Shown: positions 35,787-44,469 of the stretch, in pieces
Layout: each line of letters opens with the position of its first letter
How positions within the stretch are numbered: position 1 is the first letter of the stretch
Assembly (NCBI RefSeq): GCF_900240405.1
Contig: NZ_OEQK01000003.1
Coordinates: 248,001 to 312,000 of the forward strand
Length of the DNA: 64,000 bases
Direction of reading: 5' to 3'
From: Salirhabdus sp. Marseille-P4669
GTDB lineage: Bacteria > Bacillota > Bacilli > Bacillales > Alkalibacillaceae
Translations under genes and position numbers: made by a program
The notes under the pieces: model-generated
The model's input: only the letters and a program-made list of their open reading frames with translations
The model's database searches: none
What the model was told of the DNA's origin: nothing

Positions 35787-36977
35787 TTACTTATCTTCTC
35801 GCAACTCTTTCACTTTCTCCATTAAGTCCTTCACAAATAGATCATCCCGAACCAGCCAAGCTTGATGATGACGTTTTAAAAATCTTTCTGCATCCTCAAA
35901 GTGTTCAAATTGTTCATCAATGTGCATTCCATTCCGTTCAATCACCCATTTATCCGCTTCTGTTGGATGAACAAAGAAAAGTTCATCTAATTGGGATTGA
36001 TACATCGTGCCGAATGAGGAGCCTTTTACGTTAAACTTGTTATATTTCGCATCTTCCCGTAATGGTTCTAAATAGAATGTTTCTGCAACAAATAAATTAT
36101 AAGCTTCTACAGTCATAGAGCATCCAGATGCCTTTGCATGACCTCCCCCACCATATTCTGATGCCACTTCTGAAACATCCACATCATCATGAATGGTGCG
36201 AAAGCTGATTTTTTTACTGCCCATGTTTAAGATAACAATATAGTCTAAATGGGAATATTCTTTACCAAGCTCATTCCCTAGTTCCGAATGATAAGATTCT
36301 GCATACACAATTCCCGCAAACTTCTTATCTACCTCTAATTGAACGAGTTCCCGCTTTTTGCGGCGTATGTAGCGTTCTATTTTATTATCTTCCATTGCTA
36401 ATATTCTTTTCTCGAACTCATCAAAGTCAAAATGATCACTGGATTGCAAACGTTCTAGCATCTTTTCTTCAAATTCTTCAATGGACACTAAAAAGAATAG
36501 GGCATTTAATTGATGTGCTTGTTGGTTATCATTTTTCTCCCATTCCCAAGTATCGTATTGACGAACGAGCTCAACAAATTCAGCAATAGACTCTTTCTTT
36601 TCTAAATGGCCCGCTTCTACGAGATAATCGTATAGTAGAGAGGTTGCAGATGTTAATTTTCCATCCTCATTTTCTACTACAACGTGTCCCCAATGATAAT
36701 TGTTGAAGTGAAGTGCTGTTTTATGATGGTCAATCAACTGCACTTTGCCAACCGCCTCGTAGTGCTCATTTAACTTTTTCTCATTTTCTTCATTTACAGA
36801 CAAGTCCGTTATGATTAAAAAGGTATCCTTATCATCCTTCTCTAAAAACTTGCTCACTTCTCGATCCAAGCTGGAAATGGAATTATATCGTACATGTACA
36901 TCATTACCAAAAGCCAGTTTTGCAAGTATGCCACAACCAACCCCATCTAAATCGTTATGGGATAACAATTTATACAT
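35787..36977 (-). CDS. DHH-family phosphoesterase
   Basis: The 396-residue protein has the DHH motifs SHNDLDGVGCG (residues 6-16), TDLSVN, the name-giving DHHKT (around residue 86) and the DHHA1-type GGGGHAKASGCS (around residue 275). These bind two Mn2+ ions. Relatives hydrolyse cyclic dinucleotides, short RNA or pAp. The 100-residue C-terminal extension is unusual, and the substrate cannot be named. It is transcribed alone. Confidence 0.83.
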   Translation of the reverse strand: MYKLLSHNDLDGVGCGILAKLAFGNDVHVRYNSISSLDREVSKFLEKDDKDTFLIITDLSVNEENEKKLNEHYEAVGKVQLIDHHKTALHFNNYHWGHVVVENEDGKLTSATSLLYDYLVEAGHLEKKESIAEFVELVRQYDTWEWEKNDNQQAHQLNALFFLVSIEEFEEKMLERLQSSDHFDFDEFEKRILAMEDNKIERYIRRKKRELVQLEVDKKFAGIVYAESYHSELGNELGKEYSHLDYIVILNMGSKKISFRTIHDDVDVSEVASEYGGGGHAKASGCSMTVEAYNLFVAETFYLEPLREDAKYNKFNVKGSSFGTMYQSQLDELFFVHPTEADKWVIERNGMHIDEQFEHFEDAERFLKRHHQAWLVRDDLFVKDLMEKVKELREDK

Positions 36978-37035
36978 AAATCAACCACCTCATTAACAAT
37001 TTCAAACACTACGATTATACCTCATTCCCTAGTTC

Positions 37036-38064
37036 TTACGTAAAGTACTCGATTTTTGCTTCTGGAAAATAGTGATGGATATAGCTACCAAGCGTATCTT
37101 TTATATCTTCTTGCTCTTCGCTTGTATACACGTATTTTCCAATCCCATATTTGCCCCATTTCCATTTACGTTTGGATTCATCTAACTCAAGCTTTGTCAT
37201 GGGGTAGTTTTCTTGAATGACCCGTTTCGCAGGCTTCGTAAAACGATGTTGTATCATTTCAAACGTCAAGTCTTTCCGAGCATGGGCGGGAAGAGTGGCT
37301 TCTAGCTTTTCAAACATTTCTTTATAGCCTTCCTTCCATCCTTCATGTAAATAAATTGGAGCTACAATAAACCCTAATGGGTATTCAGATTCAGCTACCT
37401 TTTTCGCGGCTTCAATTCGGTCATCTAGACGAGAGGTCCCAGGCTCAAAATATTTAATCACATAGGAATCATTGATACTAAAGCGAAAACGAGTTCTTCC
37501 GTTGTGATTAGCATCCAATAAATGATCCACATGTGCAAATTTAGTAACAAAGCGAAGCTGTCCCAATTCAGACTGCCCAAAATATTCAATCGCCCGTTTT
37601 AATGTGTGTGTAAGATGGTCTACCCCCACAATATCAGAAGTACAAGATGCCTCAAAACGGGTCATCTCAGGCGCACGTTCCTTCATATATTCTTCAGCAG
37701 CATCAAAGATTTCATCAACATTTACATAGGTTCGTATGTATGGCTTACTCCCCATTGTTGTTTGTAAATAACAATAATGACAATGTCCCATACAGCCTGT
37801 AGCAAAAGGAATTGCATATTCTGCAGATGGCTTAGAGGTATCAAACTTTAACGTTTTTCGAATACCGACTACTAACGTAGATTTGGCAATCCGGTACTTT
37901 TGGAAATGGTTCTCTCCTGGCAAATTCCGGATTTGATTATGGGATGTCGTTTCTCTAATTTCAATACCCATATCTTCAAATTTTGCAACTAACTGTTTTC
38001 CCAAATCGTATTCCAACGCACGCGGCTCAACATATACGAGCTGAGGAACAAAAGGCTTAACCAT
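37036..38064 (-). CDS. splB: Spore photoproduct lyase
   Basis: From ATG 38064 the protein is 342 residues. The radical-SAM cluster motif CMGHCHYC places cysteines at 91, 95 and 98, and EASCTSD places the hydrogen-donor cysteine at 141, the same position as in B. subtilis SplB. It directly reverses spore photoproduct (5-thyminyl-5,6-dihydrothymine) during germination. Its start overlaps the splA stop, so the two are coupled. Confidence 0.95.
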   Translation of the reverse strand: MVKPFVPQLVYVEPRALEYDLGKQLVAKFEDMGIEIRETTSHNQIRNLPGENHFQKYRIAKSTLVVGIRKTLKFDTSKPSAEYAIPFATGCMGHCHYCYLQTTMGSKPYIRTYVNVDEIFDAAEEYMKERAPEMTRFEASCTSDIVGVDHLTHTLKRAIEYFGQSELGQLRFVTKFAHVDHLLDANHNGRTRFRFSINDSYVIKYFEPGTSRLDDRIEAAKKVAESEYPLGFIVAPIYLHEGWKEGYKEMFEKLEATLPAHARKDLTFEMIQHRFTKPAKRVIQENYPMTKLELDESKRKWKWGKYGIGKYVYTSEEQEDIKDTLGSYIHHYFPEAKIEYFT

Positions 38065-38311
38065 AAAATTCATCCTCAACGTCTGGAGCACCAAAGGCTT
38101 CCATATAAGCTTCTTCCGCCTCTTCCTCCGATTTAAAAATCGCAAATTCCTCAGATAAAGGAAAATAATTTTCATGTGCAAATAGTGCTAATTCACCAGG
38201 GTGCTCTGGATTCTCTACTACAGCGGCCTGCTGAACTTGTGCAACATCTTGAGCATGTGGATTGCGAATAATAATATAGACGACTTCACCTGGATTTAAC
38301 GAGTTTGACAT
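38057..38311 (-). CDS. splA: Transcriptional regulator SplA
   Basis: The 84-residue acidic protein matches SplA in length and position and begins SNSLNPGEVVYIIIRNPHAQDVAQVQ. In B. subtilis SplA is a TRAP-like RNA-binding negative regulator of splB. It overlaps splB by 8 nt. On the minus strand, CATCATA (38368-38374) resembles a SigG -10, but no good -35 box precedes it. Confidence 0.88.
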   Translation of the reverse strand: MSNSLNPGEVVYIIIRNPHAQDVAQVQQAAVVENPEHPGELALFAHENYFPLSEEFAIFKSEEEAEEAYMEAFGAPDVEDEFYG

Positions 38312-38420
38312 AATTAATCACCTATCTTTGCTACGTTTTTCTCATTATTCCTCAGGCAGCTCTTTTTTATGATGCAAATACAAATACAATTGGATCACGG
38401 ATTTTAAAATCAATTTTTTT

Positions 38421-38450
38421 GCATAATCACTTCCAAAAAAATACATATTA
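38421..38450 (+). promoter_or_regulatory. SigF/SigG-type promoter of the DUF378 gene
   Basis: GCATA (38421-38425), 18 nt, CATATTA (38444-38450) matches the forespore consensus (GMATR-N18-CATNHTA for SigG) at every position. It ends 30 nt before the DUF378 start, so forespore expression is predicted. Confidence 0.75.
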
Positions 38451-38480
38451 AAGGTAAATAAATGTAAGGAGGAAGGTTTC

Positions 38481-38690
38481 ATGGGTGGTTTTCATCGATT
38501 TGCATTGTTAATCGTTATTATTGGAGCAATTAACTGGGGATTAATCGGTTTCTTTCTATATGATTTAGTTGCAGGTGTTTTTGGAGGCGGTGAACAGGAC
38601 GAGCTCATCCCAAGAATTATTTATTCCATCGTTGGTTTGTGTGGATTAGCTTTACTTCCTCTGCTTTTCAAGTCGAATAGAGAAGATTAG
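38481..38690 (+). CDS. DUF378 (YuzA-like) membrane protein
   Basis: The 69-residue protein has two helices: FALLIVIIGAINWGLIGFF, carrying the family INWGL motif, and IIYSIVGLCGLALLPLL. Its function is unknown. A consensus forespore promoter precedes it and it is divergent from splAB, so a spore-membrane role is inferred. AAGGAGGAAGG lies upstream of ATG 38481. Confidence 0.88.
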   Translation: MGGFHRFALLIVIIGAINWGLIGFFLYDLVAGVFGGGEQDELIPRIIYSIVGLCGLALLPLLFKSNRED

Positions 38691-38710
38691 ATTGGATACT
38701 TTTTACTAAA

Positions 38711-38740
38711 AAAGGCTTGCATGTGAGAATGCAAGCCTTT
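38711..38740 (+). terminator. Terminator of the DUF378 gene
   Basis: A perfect 12-bp stem (38711-38722 with 38729-38740) and 6-nt loop, followed by TTCG and T-rich sequence. Confidence 0.85.
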
Positions 38741-38796
38741 TTCGTTTTTCCTATTCAAGTTAACTCCCACAGACATTTTAATGAACACAACATCAC

Positions 38797-39939
38797 TTAT
38801 GCATAAGAGAGAAATTCCTCTTTTTGCAAAACTTGTTCATATTGGTTGAGTAAATCATCAAACGCTTTATCCCAAGAACGTTTTAATGCATCATTTCGTC
38901 CTTCTAGCCCCATCCATTTAAGCTTACGATTGTCTTGGAGTAAATTGGTAATGGCATTTATAAACGATTGTACATCTTTGGCTTCGCATAATATTCCATT
39001 TTTTTGATCTTTTACAATCTCCTGCACTCCTCCAGATTTTGCACAAATAACAGGTGTCCCACACGCTAAGGATTCAAGTACCACATTTCCAAAGGTTTCT
39101 GTTGTAGAGGGAAAAACGAACACAGTGGTTCCTGCATATATGTCGGCAAGTTCCTTTCCTTTTATGTAACCAGTAAAAGTCATATTTTCTGGGGCTATTT
39201 GTTGAAGCTTTTCTTTCATTGGTCCATCTCCTACAACCAACCAATGAACATTCTTTTTTATTTGTGAAGGTACTTTATTGGCAATCTCCATTAAGACATC
39301 TAAATCTTTTTCTGGGGCTAATCTCCCAACATAAGTCAAAATATTTTTTTCCTTTATCTGAAATTTTGAACGCAATTCCTGTGCGCTATTAGAGGGTTGA
39401 AACAATTCACAATCCACACCTCTTGACCATATCCCTATGTTTTGCAATCCCTTATTTAGAAGTGTCTGTTTCGTGTCATTGGAAGGCACAAATGTACGTA
39501 ACATTGGTTGATGAAACCAGCGTAAATATTTCCATAATGCCTTCGACATAAACTGTACATTATAATAGCCCAAATAACGATCAAAGTTAGTATGATAGGA
39601 GGCTACGGTTGGTATGTTAAGCTTATTCCCATAGTATAAACCACTTAAGCCCATATTTATTGGAGTTGCAATATGGATAAGATCTGGTTGAAATTTCTTC
39701 AATTCTTTTTTGATTTGATATACATTTGGAAACGTAAAGCGACACTCAGGATAGAGAAAAAACGGCATACTAGCAAATTTAAGAACTTGCTCATTATAAG
39801 AGCCTTCCCGTTTCGTCTCGGGTACAAACAGACGATATTCAATCCCCTTTTTATCCAAAAAATCTACAAATCGTTGGAAAGTCATAGACACACCATTCAC
39901 CTGAGGGGTGAATGTATCCGTGAAGATTGCTAGTTTCAT
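38797..39939 (-). CDS. GT4-family glycosyltransferase
   Basis: The 380-residue GT-B fold enzyme starts KLAIFTDTFTPQVNGVSMTFQ and has SRGVDCELFQP, YVGRLAPEKDLDVL and the nucleotide-sugar motif FPSTTETFGNVVLESLACGTPV. It resembles mannosyl- or glucosyltransferases that glycosylate lipids such as diacylglycerol or phosphatidylinositol. It lies 20 nt after a PAP2 phosphatase gene, which also suggests lipid chemistry. ATG 39939 has GGGAGG upstream. Confidence 0.88.
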   Translation of the reverse strand: MKLAIFTDTFTPQVNGVSMTFQRFVDFLDKKGIEYRLFVPETKREGSYNEQVLKFASMPFFLYPECRFTFPNVYQIKKELKKFQPDLIHIATPINMGLSGLYYGNKLNIPTVASYHTNFDRYLGYYNVQFMSKALWKYLRWFHQPMLRTFVPSNDTKQTLLNKGLQNIGIWSRGVDCELFQPSNSAQELRSKFQIKEKNILTYVGRLAPEKDLDVLMEIANKVPSQIKKNVHWLVVGDGPMKEKLQQIAPENMTFTGYIKGKELADIYAGTTVFVFPSTTETFGNVVLESLACGTPVICAKSGGVQEIVKDQKNGILCEAKDVQSFINAITNLLQDNRKLKWMGLEGRNDALKRSWDKAFDDLLNQYEQVLQKEEFLSYA

Positions 39940-39959
39940 AAGATTGCCTCCCTTTGATA

Positions 39960-40487
39960 TTAAAGTGCAAGTAATAGTACCGATAAATAACCCACAAGAC
40001 TTCCTATACAAGCACCTGCAACAATATCACTAGGATAATGCAATCCTAAAATAACGCGTGATACCGCTACAGAACATGCAACGGTATACAAAAGAAAATC
40101 CATAAAACTATACATAACAAAAGGAGTGATAACGGCAAAGATAGCTGTCGTGTGTCCAGATGGAAAGGAATGATCTTCGAGTGGTGAATTTGTAACTTTT
40201 GTTTCCGATAAAACAATATAGGGACGTCTTCTAGGGTATATTTTTTTTAGAAGTTGAACGGGAATATGACTAATCAAGAGTGCAAGTAATGAAGCGAAGC
40301 CATAATCACGAAGAGGGACATCTGTAAAGAGTATAATACATAGTGTTACGGAAATGGTAAAGGTTGCCCCTCCTGCGTATGTTATCAAAGAGAAAAAGCT
40401 TTTCATAAGACGATAATCAAAAAACTTATTTACAGAAAGAAATAAGGAACACTCCAATTGATAGAAGCCTTTTGACCATCTAATCAC
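39960..40487 (-). CDS. PAP2-family membrane phosphatase
   Basis: The 175-residue protein has about five helices and the three PAP2 motifs: KKIYPRRRPY (around residue 85), HSFPSGHTT (around 110) and SRVILGLHYPSD (around 148). It would remove phosphate from a lipid phosphate or undecaprenyl pyrophosphate. It is paired with the downstream glycosyltransferase. GTG 40487 lies 5 nt behind GGAGG; ATG 40514 lacks a site. Confidence 0.87.
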   Translation of the reverse strand: MIRWSKGFYQLECSLFLSVNKFFDYRLMKSFFSLITYAGGATFTISVTLCIILFTDVPLRDYGFASLLALLISHIPVQLLKKIYPRRRPYIVLSETKVTNSPLEDHSFPSGHTTAIFAVITPFVMYSFMDFLLYTVACSVAVSRVILGLHYPSDIVAGACIGSLVGYLSVLLLAL

Positions 40488-40592
40488 AACCACCTCCACT
40501 CTATTTGCCTTCATTATAAAAATGAAATATTACTTCTGTATCAAGAGAGTGTAAAAATTTGTGTAGATATTTTTAATGATTCGTTAAATGTA

Positions 40593-40623
40593 AAAAGACA
40601 GATGTTTGCTTCATCTGTCTTTT
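40593..40623. terminator. Terminator of the first hemolysin III gene
   Basis: A perfect 12-bp stem (AAAAGACAGATG with CATCTGTCTTTT) and a 7-nt loop, 12 nt beyond the stop on the minus strand. Confidence 0.85.
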
Positions 40624-40634
40624 GCTTGTGCACT

Positions 40635-41279
40635 TTATTCTGTTCCAAGGATGTAATGTAAGATGGTAAAAAAGTGGAGTCCACTTCCTAGTATTACAAA
40701 CAAATGCCAAACCGCATGATTGTACGGTAAGGAGCGCCATAGGAAAAAGATGGTGCCAACGGAGTAGCATAATCCTCCTAATACAAGCAGCCGCAATCCT
40801 TGAGTGGCAAGAGTCGTTGCAATTGGTTGCCAGGCAATAACAACAAACCAACCTAGCAATAAATAAATAAGTGTTGTTAAAATCATAAATTTTTTCAAGA
40901 AGATGATTTTAAACAAAATACCGAATAGAGCACAACCCCAAACAGTAATTAATATAGTTTTACCTAAAGTGCCTTTAATAAGCAGCATTGATACTGGTGT
41001 ATAGGAGCCAGCAATAAATAAAAAGATCGAGCTGTGGTCCAGCATATGAAAAAAATCTTTCCACTTTCCTTCTGGCAGGCTGTGCAACAAAGTGGAGGAC
41101 ATATACATCATAAACATCGTAATACCATAGACAAGTACAGAAATAAGTGCCCAAGGTTGCTCGTTTGCATTTGCTTCTCTTATTAATAGGACGATAGCAA
41201 CTAGACTAAGAATTGCGCCTATACCGTGTGTAATCGCATTCCACTGTTCTTCTTTTTGGGTAGAACGATGAACGCTCAA
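40635..41279 (-). CDS. Hemolysin III family (PAQR) membrane protein, copy 1
   Basis: The 214-residue protein has seven helices with the family motifs NAITHGIGAI at the start, TLLHSLPEGKWKDFFHMLDHSSIFLFIAGSYTPV in the middle and the late NHAVWHLFVILGSGLHF. Conserved His and Asp residues may bind zinc. A paralogue is at 62240-62881. Despite the name, most members are not toxins. The TTG 41279 start is supported by GAGAGGGG about 11 nt upstream. Confidence 0.88.
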   Translation of the reverse strand: MSVHRSTQKEEQWNAITHGIGAILSLVAIVLLIREANANEQPWALISVLVYGITMFMMYMSSTLLHSLPEGKWKDFFHMLDHSSIFLFIAGSYTPVSMLLIKGTLGKTILITVWGCALFGILFKIIFLKKFMILTTLIYLLLGWFVVIAWQPIATTLATQGLRLLVLGGLCYSVGTIFFLWRSLPYNHAVWHLFVILGSGLHFFTILHYILGTE

Positions 41280-41425
41280 AATACATACATCCCCTCTCGT
41301 TTTTTCTTATTTTGAACGAATTGGAAAGAATTATGATTATCTGTTTCAAGAGAAATACTTGTGAAGTTCATCCAATAGGCATTATAATGAAATGTAAAAA
41401 AATTTAGAGACAAAGGTGTTTTATC

Positions 41426-41593
41426 ATGGATGTTTTATACTTACTTGTTGCTCTCGCCATACTTGTATTAGTTATTCTGTACGATCGAAATAACAAAAAA
41501 GAAATCCGTGAGCTCAAAAATATTATTCAATCCCAAGCAGCACTCATCGAAGTATTAGGAGAAAAAATAAAAGAATACGAAGAGGAAGAATAG
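41426..41593 (+). CDS. 55-residue membrane protein with coiled coil
   Basis: ATG 41426 has AAAGGTG upstream and opens a frame of 55 residues: one N-terminal helix (YLLVALAILVLVILY), then a charged heptad-like region (KKEIRELKNIIQSQAALIEV) ending in acidic residues. A 14-bp stem terminator follows, so it is a complete single-gene unit. I recognise no named family. Confidence 0.72.
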   Translation: MDVLYLLVALAILVLVILYDRNNKKEIRELKNIIQSQAALIEVLGEKIKEYEEEE

Positions 41594-41597
41594 TTGA

Positions 41598-41628
41598 GGG
41601 TGCCTGTCACTCCCCGATATATGTCGAA
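41598..41628. repeat. Dispersed TGACAGGCACC repeat, copy 1
   Basis: GGGTGCCTGTCACTCCCCGA and then TATATGTCGAA. It lies 5 nt after the 55-residue gene and before its terminator. Confidence 0.75.
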
Positions 41629-41660
41629 TTAAGTCGAAATAAACGCTTCTAATAAGCGTA

Positions 41661-41698
41661 AGCCATTAGCATAGGTATCTATGCTAATGGCTTTTTTG
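41661..41698 (+). terminator. Strong terminator after the 55-residue gene
   Basis: AGCCATTAGCATAG pairs perfectly with CTATGCTAATGGCT (14 bp, 4-nt loop), followed by six T. A smaller hairpin (41644-41658) precedes it. Confidence 0.9.
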
Positions 41699-41775
41699 CT
41701 GAACAAAATTTGATATTTCCTGATTTCCCTGCTCATACTACAAACAGAATCAACTTTGATAAAAGAAAGGAACAT

Positions 41776-43206
41776 ATGATGCAAAGGATAGAAGAATTTT
41801 TAACGAAAATCGTAGGACTTGGGAATACGATTTTTTGGGACTACATTTTAATATATCTATTAATCGGTGCAGGAATATACTTTACGCTCCGAAGCAATTT
41901 TGTTCAATTACGACTGTTTCCAGATATGTTTCGCGTGTTAAGAGATGAAGCAGATGAGATGAGCGGAAAACGCGGAACCAATTCCTTTCAAGCTTTTAGT
42001 ATAAGTATTGCATCCCGAGTTGGAACCGGTAACTTAACGGGAGTTGCACTTGCGGTTGCGGTTGGTGGACCTGGTGCGGTTTTTTGGATGTGGGTTATTG
42101 CTTTTATTGGGATGGCAACTGCGTTTATTGAAAGCACCTTGGCTCAAGTGTACAAAATTCCAGATAAAGATGGCTTTCGTGGTGGCCCAGCTTATTATAT
42201 TGAAAAAGCACTTGGACAGAAATGGATGGCAATTTTATTTTCCCTATTAATCATGATTTCATTTGGCCTTATATTTAATGCAGTTCAAGCAAATACCATC
42301 TCCATGGCTATGGAAGAAGCCTTCGATTTGGATCCAGTATGGACTGGCATTGTGTTAGTTATCCTTACCTCCCTCATTATTTTCGGTGGGATAAATCGAA
42401 TCGCCGTCGTATCCGGGACATTAGTACCCATTATGGCGATCGTCTATATTCTTGTTGCCCTTTATGTTGTTGCTATAAACATTGGCGAAGTACCAGGAAT
42501 ATTTTTAACGATTTTAACCCATGCATTTGGCATTGAACAAGTGATCGGTGGTTCTGTTGGAGTAGCGATTATGCAAGGGATCAAGCGCGGTCTCTTCTCC
42601 AATGAAGCAGGTATGGGGAGCGCCCCAAATGCTGCAGCAACTGCTGGTGTAAATCATCCAGCTAAACAGGGACTTGTCCAATCGTTGGCGGTCTTTTTTG
42701 ACACGATTGTCATATGTAGTTGTACTGCCTTTTCCATCTTATTGTTTGAAGAGTATCGAGAGGTAGCCGAAGACGGTATCCAATTGACCCAAGCTGCCTT
42801 TAGTGCTCACATTGGGGCATGGGCATCTATTTATATTGCTATAGTGATTTTCTTATTGGCCTTTAGCTCTGTAATTGGGAATTACTATTATGGTGAATCC
42901 AATGTGGACTATTTAAAAAGTCGAGGACCTTGGAAAACAATATATCGCCTTGCAGTATTAGGAATGGTCATGTTTGGGTCCCTTGCCTCCATTGACATTG
43001 TGTGGAGTATGGCTGACTTATTTATGGCATTAATGGCAGTTGTCAATTTAATCGCCATCCTTTTAATTGGAAATGTTGCCTTTGCCGTATTGAAGGACTA
43101 CACACGTCAACGAAAACAAGGTGTCGACCCAACGTTTCATATTTCCAATGTACCTGGTTTGAAAAATGTGGAATGGTGGGGAGCTCAGGATAAGCGGAAG
43201 GAATGA
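41776..43206 (+). CDS. Alanine/glycine:sodium symporter (AgcS family)
   Basis: The 476-residue transporter has about ten helices and the AgcS motifs NSFQAFSISIASRVGTGNLTGVALA and IKRGLFSNEAGMGSAPNAAATAGVNHPAKQG-type sequence around residue 275. It imports alanine or glycine with Na+. ATG 41776 (or 41779) follows AGAAAGG; the upstream in-frame extension has no binding site. Two mirrored halves of hydrophobic segments flank a central loop, as in the family. Confidence 0.9.
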   Translation: MMQRIEEFLTKIVGLGNTIFWDYILIYLLIGAGIYFTLRSNFVQLRLFPDMFRVLRDEADEMSGKRGTNSFQAFSISIASRVGTGNLTGVALAVAVGGPGAVFWMWVIAFIGMATAFIESTLAQVYKIPDKDGFRGGPAYYIEKALGQKWMAILFSLLIMISFGLIFNAVQANTISMAMEEAFDLDPVWTGIVLVILTSLIIFGGINRIAVVSGTLVPIMAIVYILVALYVVAINIGEVPGIFLTILTHAFGIEQVIGGSVGVAIMQGIKRGLFSNEAGMGSAPNAAATAGVNHPAKQGLVQSLAVFFDTIVICSCTAFSILLFEEYREVAEDGIQLTQAAFSAHIGAWASIYIAIVIFLLAFSSVIGNYYYGESNVDYLKSRGPWKTIYRLAVLGMVMFGSLASIDIVWSMADLFMALMAVVNLIAILLIGNVAFAVLKDYTRQRKQGVDPTFHISNVPGLKNVEWWGAQDKRKE

Positions 43207-43404
43207 GCTCTGTTGTTTGGGTTGAAATTGGACGGGTCTGGAACATAAAGCCACTTGTATGAATCACAAACTCAATTTTGTGGTTGATAAGCCGATCCAA
43301 AAATGAAACACTTCTCTTAAATCATGGAACATACATCTCAGAATATGAAACATAAAGTTTTAAAAAAATCAGGCTGTATCCATCATTTTCAGAATTCATA
43401 ATAA

Positions 43405-43444
43405 AGCGCATGTTATCCGGTTGATGCACCTGATGACATGCGCT
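43405..43444 (-). terminator. Hairpin after the 51-residue gene
   Basis: AGCGCATGT (43405-43413) pairs with ACATGCGCT (43436-43444). On the minus strand TTTATTAT follows. The stretch 43207-43404 between this and the symporter gene shows only small hairpins. Confidence 0.55.
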
Positions 43445-43454
43445 CTTTACAATA

Positions 43455-43610
43455 CTATATGTTCCTTCCAGTAGCTCCTACACTTTTATCCGTATTTCCT
43501 TGATGATTCGTTTCCGGGTCAAGATTTCTCACTTTTTTAGCACCCTTTAAATACAGTCTTTGTTCGTGCTCCTGCACCATACGAAAACGACTAAAATCCC
43601 GATTTACCAT
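43455..43610 (-). CDS. 51-residue basic soluble protein
   Basis: ATG 43610 lies 7 nt behind GGAGGG, a near-ideal binding site. The protein begins MVNRDFSRFRMVQEHEQR, has a KGAKKVRNLDPETNHQG middle and a Gly/Asn-rich tail without hydrophobic segments. Size and composition suggest a small spore or stress protein, but no family is identified. A hairpin follows it. Confidence 0.68.
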   Translation of the reverse strand: MVNRDFSRFRMVQEHEQRLYLKGAKKVRNLDPETNHQGNTDKSVGATGRNI

Positions 43611-43680
43611 ATGCCTTCCCTCCTTGTATGTTATAGTTATAGATTGCGCAAACTCTGTTGATTTAATCTGAACTTATTGC

Positions 43681-43695
43681 ACTGGCACGGCCAGT
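43681..43695. other. Short palindrome ACTGGC-N3-GCCAGT
   Basis: A 6-bp perfect inverted repeat directly beside dispersed repeat copy 2. It may be an extra part of that repeat or a regulator site for the response regulator gene 90 nt downstream. Confidence 0.35.
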
Positions 43696-43710
43696 ACGAG
43701 ACACTTGTAA

Positions 43711-43743
43711 TTCGACACATTTCGGGAAGTGACAGGCACCCCC
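43711..43743. repeat. Dispersed TGACAGGCACC repeat, copy 2
   Basis: TTCGACACATTTCGGGAAGT continuing GACAGGCACCCCC. Orientation is opposite to copy 1. It lies upstream of the two-component operon. Confidence 0.75.
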
Positions 43744-43785
43744 ACCTCGGGCTATAATTGGGAATTAGAGAGAGGAGTGTTTGGG

Positions 43786-44469
43786 ATGCGTATTTTACTT
43801 GTGGAGGATGACCGGACGATTGCTTCTGGTTTGGAGTATTCTTTACAGCAGGACCAATATTCAACGATTTTGTGCTATGATTTTGAATCTGCTAGAAATG
43901 TGATAGAGCACCAGTTAGATTCCATATCCTTATGTATTTTTGATCTTTCTCTGCCTGATGGAAGTGGTTATGATCTGTGTAAGCTCGTCAAGGAACGTAG
44001 TGATATACCGGTTCTATTTTTAACTGCAATCGACGATGAAGTAAATGTTGTTATGGGACTTGATATGGGGGCGGACGATTATATAACGAAGCCTTTTCGT
44101 ATTCGCGAGCTTTTATCTCGGATAAAATCTGTGTTACGTCGATACCACAAACAAGCGAATACAAACAGTGGAATGGAAATCAAAAATATCCGAATTCTAC
44201 CTCAGGAAGGGAAAGTATATAAAAACGGAGCCGAAATTCCCCTTACAGCAATGGAATACCGTTTGTTCCTAATCTTTGCGAACCATCAAGGACACATATT
44301 ATCCCGTAGTCAACTCCTAGAACAAATTTGGGATGTTGCAGGTGATTTCGTGAATGACAATACATTGACCGTATACATAAAACGACTTAGAGAAAAGCTT
44401 GAAGATGACCCTCAAAAGCCAACCCTTATTAAAACGGTGCGTGGCTTAGGCTATAAGGTTGGTGATTAA
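43786..44469 (+). CDS. OmpR-family response regulator
   Basis: The 227-residue protein has a receiver domain (Asp8/Asp9, phospho-acceptor Asp53 in CIFDLSLPDGSG, Lys in YITKPF) and a winged-helix DNA-binding domain with LTAMEYRLFLIF and TVRGLGYKV. It overlaps no gene but abuts the kinase start. With the kinase and ABC transporter it forms a four-gene module typical of antimicrobial peptide sensing in Firmicutes. ATG 43786 is 8 nt behind AGAGGAG. Confidence 0.9.
   Translation: MRILLVEDDRTIASGLEYSLQQDQYSTILCYDFESARNVIEHQLDSISLCIFDLSLPDGSGYDLCKLVKERSDIPVLFLTAIDDEVNVVMGLDMGADDYITKPFRIRELLSRIKSVLRRYHKQANTNSGMEIKNIRILPQEGKVYKNGAEIPLTAMEYRLFLIFANHQGHILSRSQLLEQIWDVAGDFVNDNTLTVYIKRLREKLEDDPQKPTLIKTVRGLGYKVGD

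Noticed and set aside
38368-38374. SigG -10-like CATCATA before splA
   Set aside because: No acceptable -35 box at 17 to 19 nt, so it is mentioned with splA but not called as a promoter.
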